From contig PLGA01000211.1 of assembly GCA_003139735.1 (NCBI GenBank), positions 1 through 7,276 on the forward strand: a stretch of DNA of 7,276 nucleotides. Direction: 5' to 3'. Of the stretch, positions 4,444 to 7,276 are shown in pieces; the first letter of the stretch is position 1, and the number at the start of each line of letters is the position of its first letter. The translations under genes were made by a program, and so were the position numbers. The notes beneath the pieces were generated by a model. That model was given only the letters and a program-made list of their open reading frames with translations, had not been told where the DNA came from and did not search any database. The DNA comes from Bryobacterales bacterium. Lineage in GTDB: Bacteria; Acidobacteriota; Terriglobia; Bryobacterales; Bryobacteraceae.

Positions 4444-7276
4444 TTAGAACGACTTGCCAATCGTGAACCGGAACATGGTCCGCTTCTCGAAAAACGGGAT
4501 GGCCTCGCCGACATAGGTTGCCGCGTTCGTGAAACTCGCGTAGTTGGGGAACAACGACCGGTCGGCCACGATGGGCGGCTGCAGGTACTCCCGCACGCAC
4601 GACGGATTGTAAGCGAAGTACATGCGGAATGGCGCCTGGACGACCGGCAGCCTGACCGAAATCTCGAGACCGGTGGAAGCCCTCGGCCTCTGCGTGCCCG
4701 CGATGATCCTCACGTCGTTCGAAAAGCCCGCCTGGGGAAACTGCTGGTTCAGGCCGGCAATATGGGAGGCTTCGAGCGCGAGTTGGTGGCTCAGCAGGAT
4801 TTTGTCGACGCCGGCGTCGAAGAACGCCGAGAGGGTTACGACATTGGGTACGATCGGAATGCGGTACTCGAAACTTGAGATCACATGCGAGTCGCCCCCG
4901 GGCGTAATCAGTTGATAGCTCGGGATCGTCTCGTAAACTCCCGCCTGCGAGACGACGCCGTTGGTAATCACCGTCTGCGTACGGTTGGTGCCGTTGGCGT
5001 TCAGCAACGGGACCGATTGTGTGGTCGGAATAAACGCGATGGGCGTGATGCCCCAGTCCTGGAATCCGCGGATATCCATCTCGCCGCCGATGAACGTGCG
5101 AGCGAACGGCGGCGCCACTCTCCCTCCGTAGCCGCTAATCATCGAGCCCAGGGCGTGAAACGCCAGAACGTGGGCTTTGTTGAATGGCGATGTATGAAAG
5201 TACTTGTACTCGACGGACGGACGGACGGTGTTGACGTTGCCGCCCAGAACCACGCCGGCGAAATCGGTCGAGAAGAAAAAGCTGTGGCCTCCGGTCGGAA
5301 AATACGGATTGCTCACCGTGTTGTAGTTATACGACAGGCTGACGTGGCTGGTCTTGATCCCATTGAGCGAGTTGGGCCCGTTGATCCCTGCGAAATTGAG
5401 GTATGTAAAATAATTCAAGGCCGCCGTGGTCTGGGTGACGATGCTGGAAACGTCGTAGCCGTAGGTGAGGCCGATTTGCGCGAAGCTGCGCCGCAGGTGC
5501 GTGCTGAGGGAAGTGGTAAACCCCTTGCTGTTCTGGGTGTAATTCAACAGGTTCTGCTGTCCCAGGCCCGCGTACAGCGGAATCAGGTTCTGTCCCGACA
5601 GGATGGATGCCTCGCGGGCCTGGTCGAAATTGAACCTCCGCAGGTACACGTTGAATCCCGTCTGGATAGGCTTATCGAGGAGATACGGCTCCGTGAACCC
5701 CAGGCTGATCATCTGCTGGCGCGTGCCAAGCTGCGCATCGAGGGAAAGGGTTTCGCCGAGGCCCAGGAAGTTGTTGGTGGAGTAATTGAAGCCGACGAAG
5801 CTGCCCGCGATGCCGGAAACGCCGCCGTTCAGCCCGATCGCGTTCTTCCCGCGCTCCTTCACCTTGAGCGTAAGATCCACCGTATCCGTGTTCGGGACCC
5901 TGGCGACCGTGGTGGCGTCTTCCTCCTTCATCACTTCGAAATACCCGAGCTGGTTCAGGCGCAGGATACTCAGGTTCCACATGTTCATGTTGAAGAATTC
6001 GCCCTCGTCGACATACAGCTCGCGGCGGATCACTTTATCCCGCGTGGATTGGTTCCCTTGGAAATCGATGCGGCGGATGAAGAATTGCTTGCCCTCTTCG
6101 CACGTGATCGTCAGGTCGACCTGGTTGGTATCGGGAATGAAATCGGGATTCGGATCGGGCGAGAAGTCGATGTAGCCATACCCTCCGTACAGCTTGCGCA
6201 TGTCTTCCATGCCCTTCTTGAGCTTGTCGGCCGAGAACACGTCGCCCGGCCCCATCTTGAACAGGGGCCTCATCAGGGCGTCGGGCGCTTTGAACAGGGT
6301 GATGCCCTGGAAATAAACGTTGCGCAGGTGGTACTGCGGGCCTTCGTCCACGTGAACTGTGATATCGGCGTCGATGTGCGGCATGTTCATCATGACTATC
6401 GGAAGGCGCCAGCCCGAACCGCCCCGCCGGACGATTTTAACGGACGTGTTCCCCACCTTGGCCTTGAAGTAGCCTTGGTTCAGGTAGCCCATGCGGATGC
6501 GTTCCGTATCGTCTTCCAACTTGATCACGTCATAACTTCTGGCGAAGACGTTCGATAACACCGGCGAATGGGGGATGCCGTACGGCCTGAGGTCCGCCAT
6601 CTGCCACACGACCCAGTCCCGCTTGAAGGCATGGTTTCCGACAATGTCGATCTTCCCCACCTTCACCGTGGGCCCCTCGTCCACATGGAAAGTCACCTTC
6701 AGGGAGGCGGGCGGGACCTGCTCGACCACAGGATTCACCGAGGCATACTCATGACCGCGCTCGCCCAATAGCTCCTTCAGGACGATGGCGGCGTGCTGGA
6801 TCTTGTTCGGATCGTACTGCGACTCCACGGCGAGCCCGACCTTGCGTTCCTTGAAGCGGTCCAGGATGTCGGATACCGAAACCGACTTGATGCCAAGGTA
6901 GTCGATGCTGCGGATGACGCGGCGCTCGATCACCACGAAGCGGATGAGGAGGCCCGCGTTCCCCGGTTCGACTTCGATGCGGAGATCGTCGAAGCGTCCG
7001 CTATTCCACAACTGCATGAAATCGCGATCTAAGATCTCTAAGTTGTACAAGTCGCCGGCCTTGGTCTGGATGAGCGCCTTCGCCGTGTCCAGGGGCACGC
7101 GGCGCAATCCGCGGAATTCGACCGCCTCGATGTACTGGCCCGCCTGCGCCGGAAGTTGGGGCGGCTTGGGCTGTTCCAGTTGCGGCTGTGCGGGAAGCGC
7201 GGGCTGAGCAGGGGGCTGGGCGGGCGCAGTCTGCGGCGGAGCGGCCGGCTGGGCCGGCGGCTGTACCGGCGTCTCC
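4444..7276 (-). CDS. bamA: outer membrane protein assembly factor BamA (Omp85 family), N-terminus outside the window
   Basis: Inserts and folds beta-barrel proteins in the outer membrane. 943 residues are visible. The frame has no stop up to the window edge, so the start and signal peptide lie beyond it. Counting from the edge, residues 1-46 are a Pro/Gln/Ala-rich linker. Five POTRA domains follow at about 48-119, 119-202, 203-313, 314-397 and 398-475, several closing with a DEGP- or EEGK-type turn. The barrel fills about 477-943. It shows NYSTNNFLGLGE near its first strand, LGFTEPYLLDKP (525-536), NPYFPTGGH (656-664), the IRGF motif of lid loop L6 (735-738), and the terminal aromatic signature MFRFTIGKSF, in which the last residue is Phe as expected for an outer-membrane protein. 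A TTG at 7107 is not the start: the POTRA1 strand YIEAVEFRG lies just upstream of it. POTRA3 is about 20 residues longer than in E. coli. skp follows 48 bp downstream, probably in the same transcript. Confidence 0.96.
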   Translation of the reverse strand, partial: ETPVQPPAQPAAPPQTAPAQPPAQPALPAQPQLEQPKPPQLPAQAGQYIEAVEFRGLRRVPLDTAKALIQTKAGDLYNLEILDRDFMQLWNSGRFDDLRIEVEPGNAGLLIRFVVIERRVIRSIDYLGIKSVSVSDILDRFKERKVGLAVESQYDPNKIQHAAIVLKELLGERGHEYASVNPVVEQVPPASLKVTFHVDEGPTVKVGKIDIVGNHAFKRDWVVWQMADLRPYGIPHSPVLSNVFARSYDVIKLEDDTERIRMGYLNQGYFKAKVGNTSVKIVRRGGSGWRLPIVMMNMPHIDADITVHVDEGPQYHLRNVYFQGITLFKAPDALMRPLFKMGPGDVFSADKLKKGMEDMRKLYGGYGYIDFSPDPNPDFIPDTNQVDLTITCEEGKQFFIRRIDFQGNQSTRDKVIRRELYVDEGEFFNMNMWNLSILRLNQLGYFEVMKEEDATTVARVPNTDTVDLTLKVKERGKNAIGLNGGVSGIAGSFVGFNYSTNNFLGLGETLSLDAQLGTRQQMISLGFTEPYLLDKPIQTGFNVYLRRFNFDQAREASILSGQNLIPLYAGLGQQNLLNYTQNSKGFTTSLSTHLRRSFAQIGLTYGYDVSSIVTQTTAALNYFTYLNFAGINGPNSLNGIKTSHVSLSYNYNTVSNPYFPTGGHSFFFSTDFAGVVLGGNVNTVRPSVEYKYFHTSPFNKAHVLAFHALGSMISGYGGRVAPPFARTFIGGEMDIRGFQDWGITPIAFIPTTQSVPLLNANGTNRTQTVITNGVVSQAGVYETIPSYQLITPGGDSHVISSFEYRIPIVPNVVTLSAFFDAGVDKILLSHQLALEASHIAGLNQQFPQAGFSNDVRIIAGTQRPRASTGLEISVRLPVVQAPFRMYFAYNPSCVREYLQPPIVADRSLFPNYASFTNAATYVGEAIPFFEKRTMFRFTIGKSF

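Noticed and set aside
5212..5228. Four-copy ACGG/CCGT tetranucleotide run inside bamA as a phase-variation tract
   Set aside because: Only about four copies, and slippage would frameshift an essential gene. It encodes ordinary barrel sequence (TVRPSVEY). Likely coincidental.
4885..6558. 557-codon plus-strand frame opposite bamA
   Set aside because: It is rich in Val/Asp/Arg/His as expected for antisense of a GC-rich gene, with no domain logic. BamA motifs lie throughout the opposite strand.

Overview
The window looks like a stretch of chromosome from a high-GC, diderm (Gram-negative type) bacterium. The outer-membrane assembly genes bamA and skp/ompH require an outer membrane. G+C is clearly high by eye and third codon positions are mostly G or C. 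My best guess at the phylum is Acidobacteriota, Solibacter/Bryobacter-like, from the Pro/Gln-rich BamA N-terminus, the metX-metW pair and the long GMP synthetase. That is a recollection-based inference, not a computed assignment.

Layout, left to right. Bases 1-78 (+) are the last 25 codons of metX (homoserine O-acetyltransferase). Its stop overlaps the start of metW (75-704, +), so the two are a translationally coupled methionine-biosynthesis pair. Next is a short interval of about 194 bp that holds a candidate 37-residue ORF on the minus strand (747-860), with its ATG inside a perfect 7-bp inverted repeat. A Gfo/Idh/MocA-family oxidoreductase of the YdgJ/IolW type follows on the minus strand (899-1927). 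Across a 54-bp divergent spacer, guaA (GMP synthetase) runs on the plus strand from a probable TTG start (1982-3721). guaA converges, with an 11-bp gap, on a minus-strand pair: bamA (upstream, running off the right edge, 4444-7276) followed by skp/ompH (3733-4395, TTG start with an excellent ribosome binding site).

Functionally there are three blocks: methionine biosynthesis (metX-metW), two unrelated cytosolic metabolic genes (a sugar/inositol-type dehydrogenase and the last step of GMP synthesis), and outer-membrane protein biogenesis (the BamA insertase with its periplasmic chaperone Skp). No mobile element, tRNA, rRNA, CRISPR array or integrase is visible. No new biological system is evident. 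The points most worth a second look are the human-like, duplicated dimerisation region of GuaA, the repeat-containing Pro/Ala tail of Skp, the Pro/Gln-rich N-terminus of BamA, and the possible small gene beside metW.
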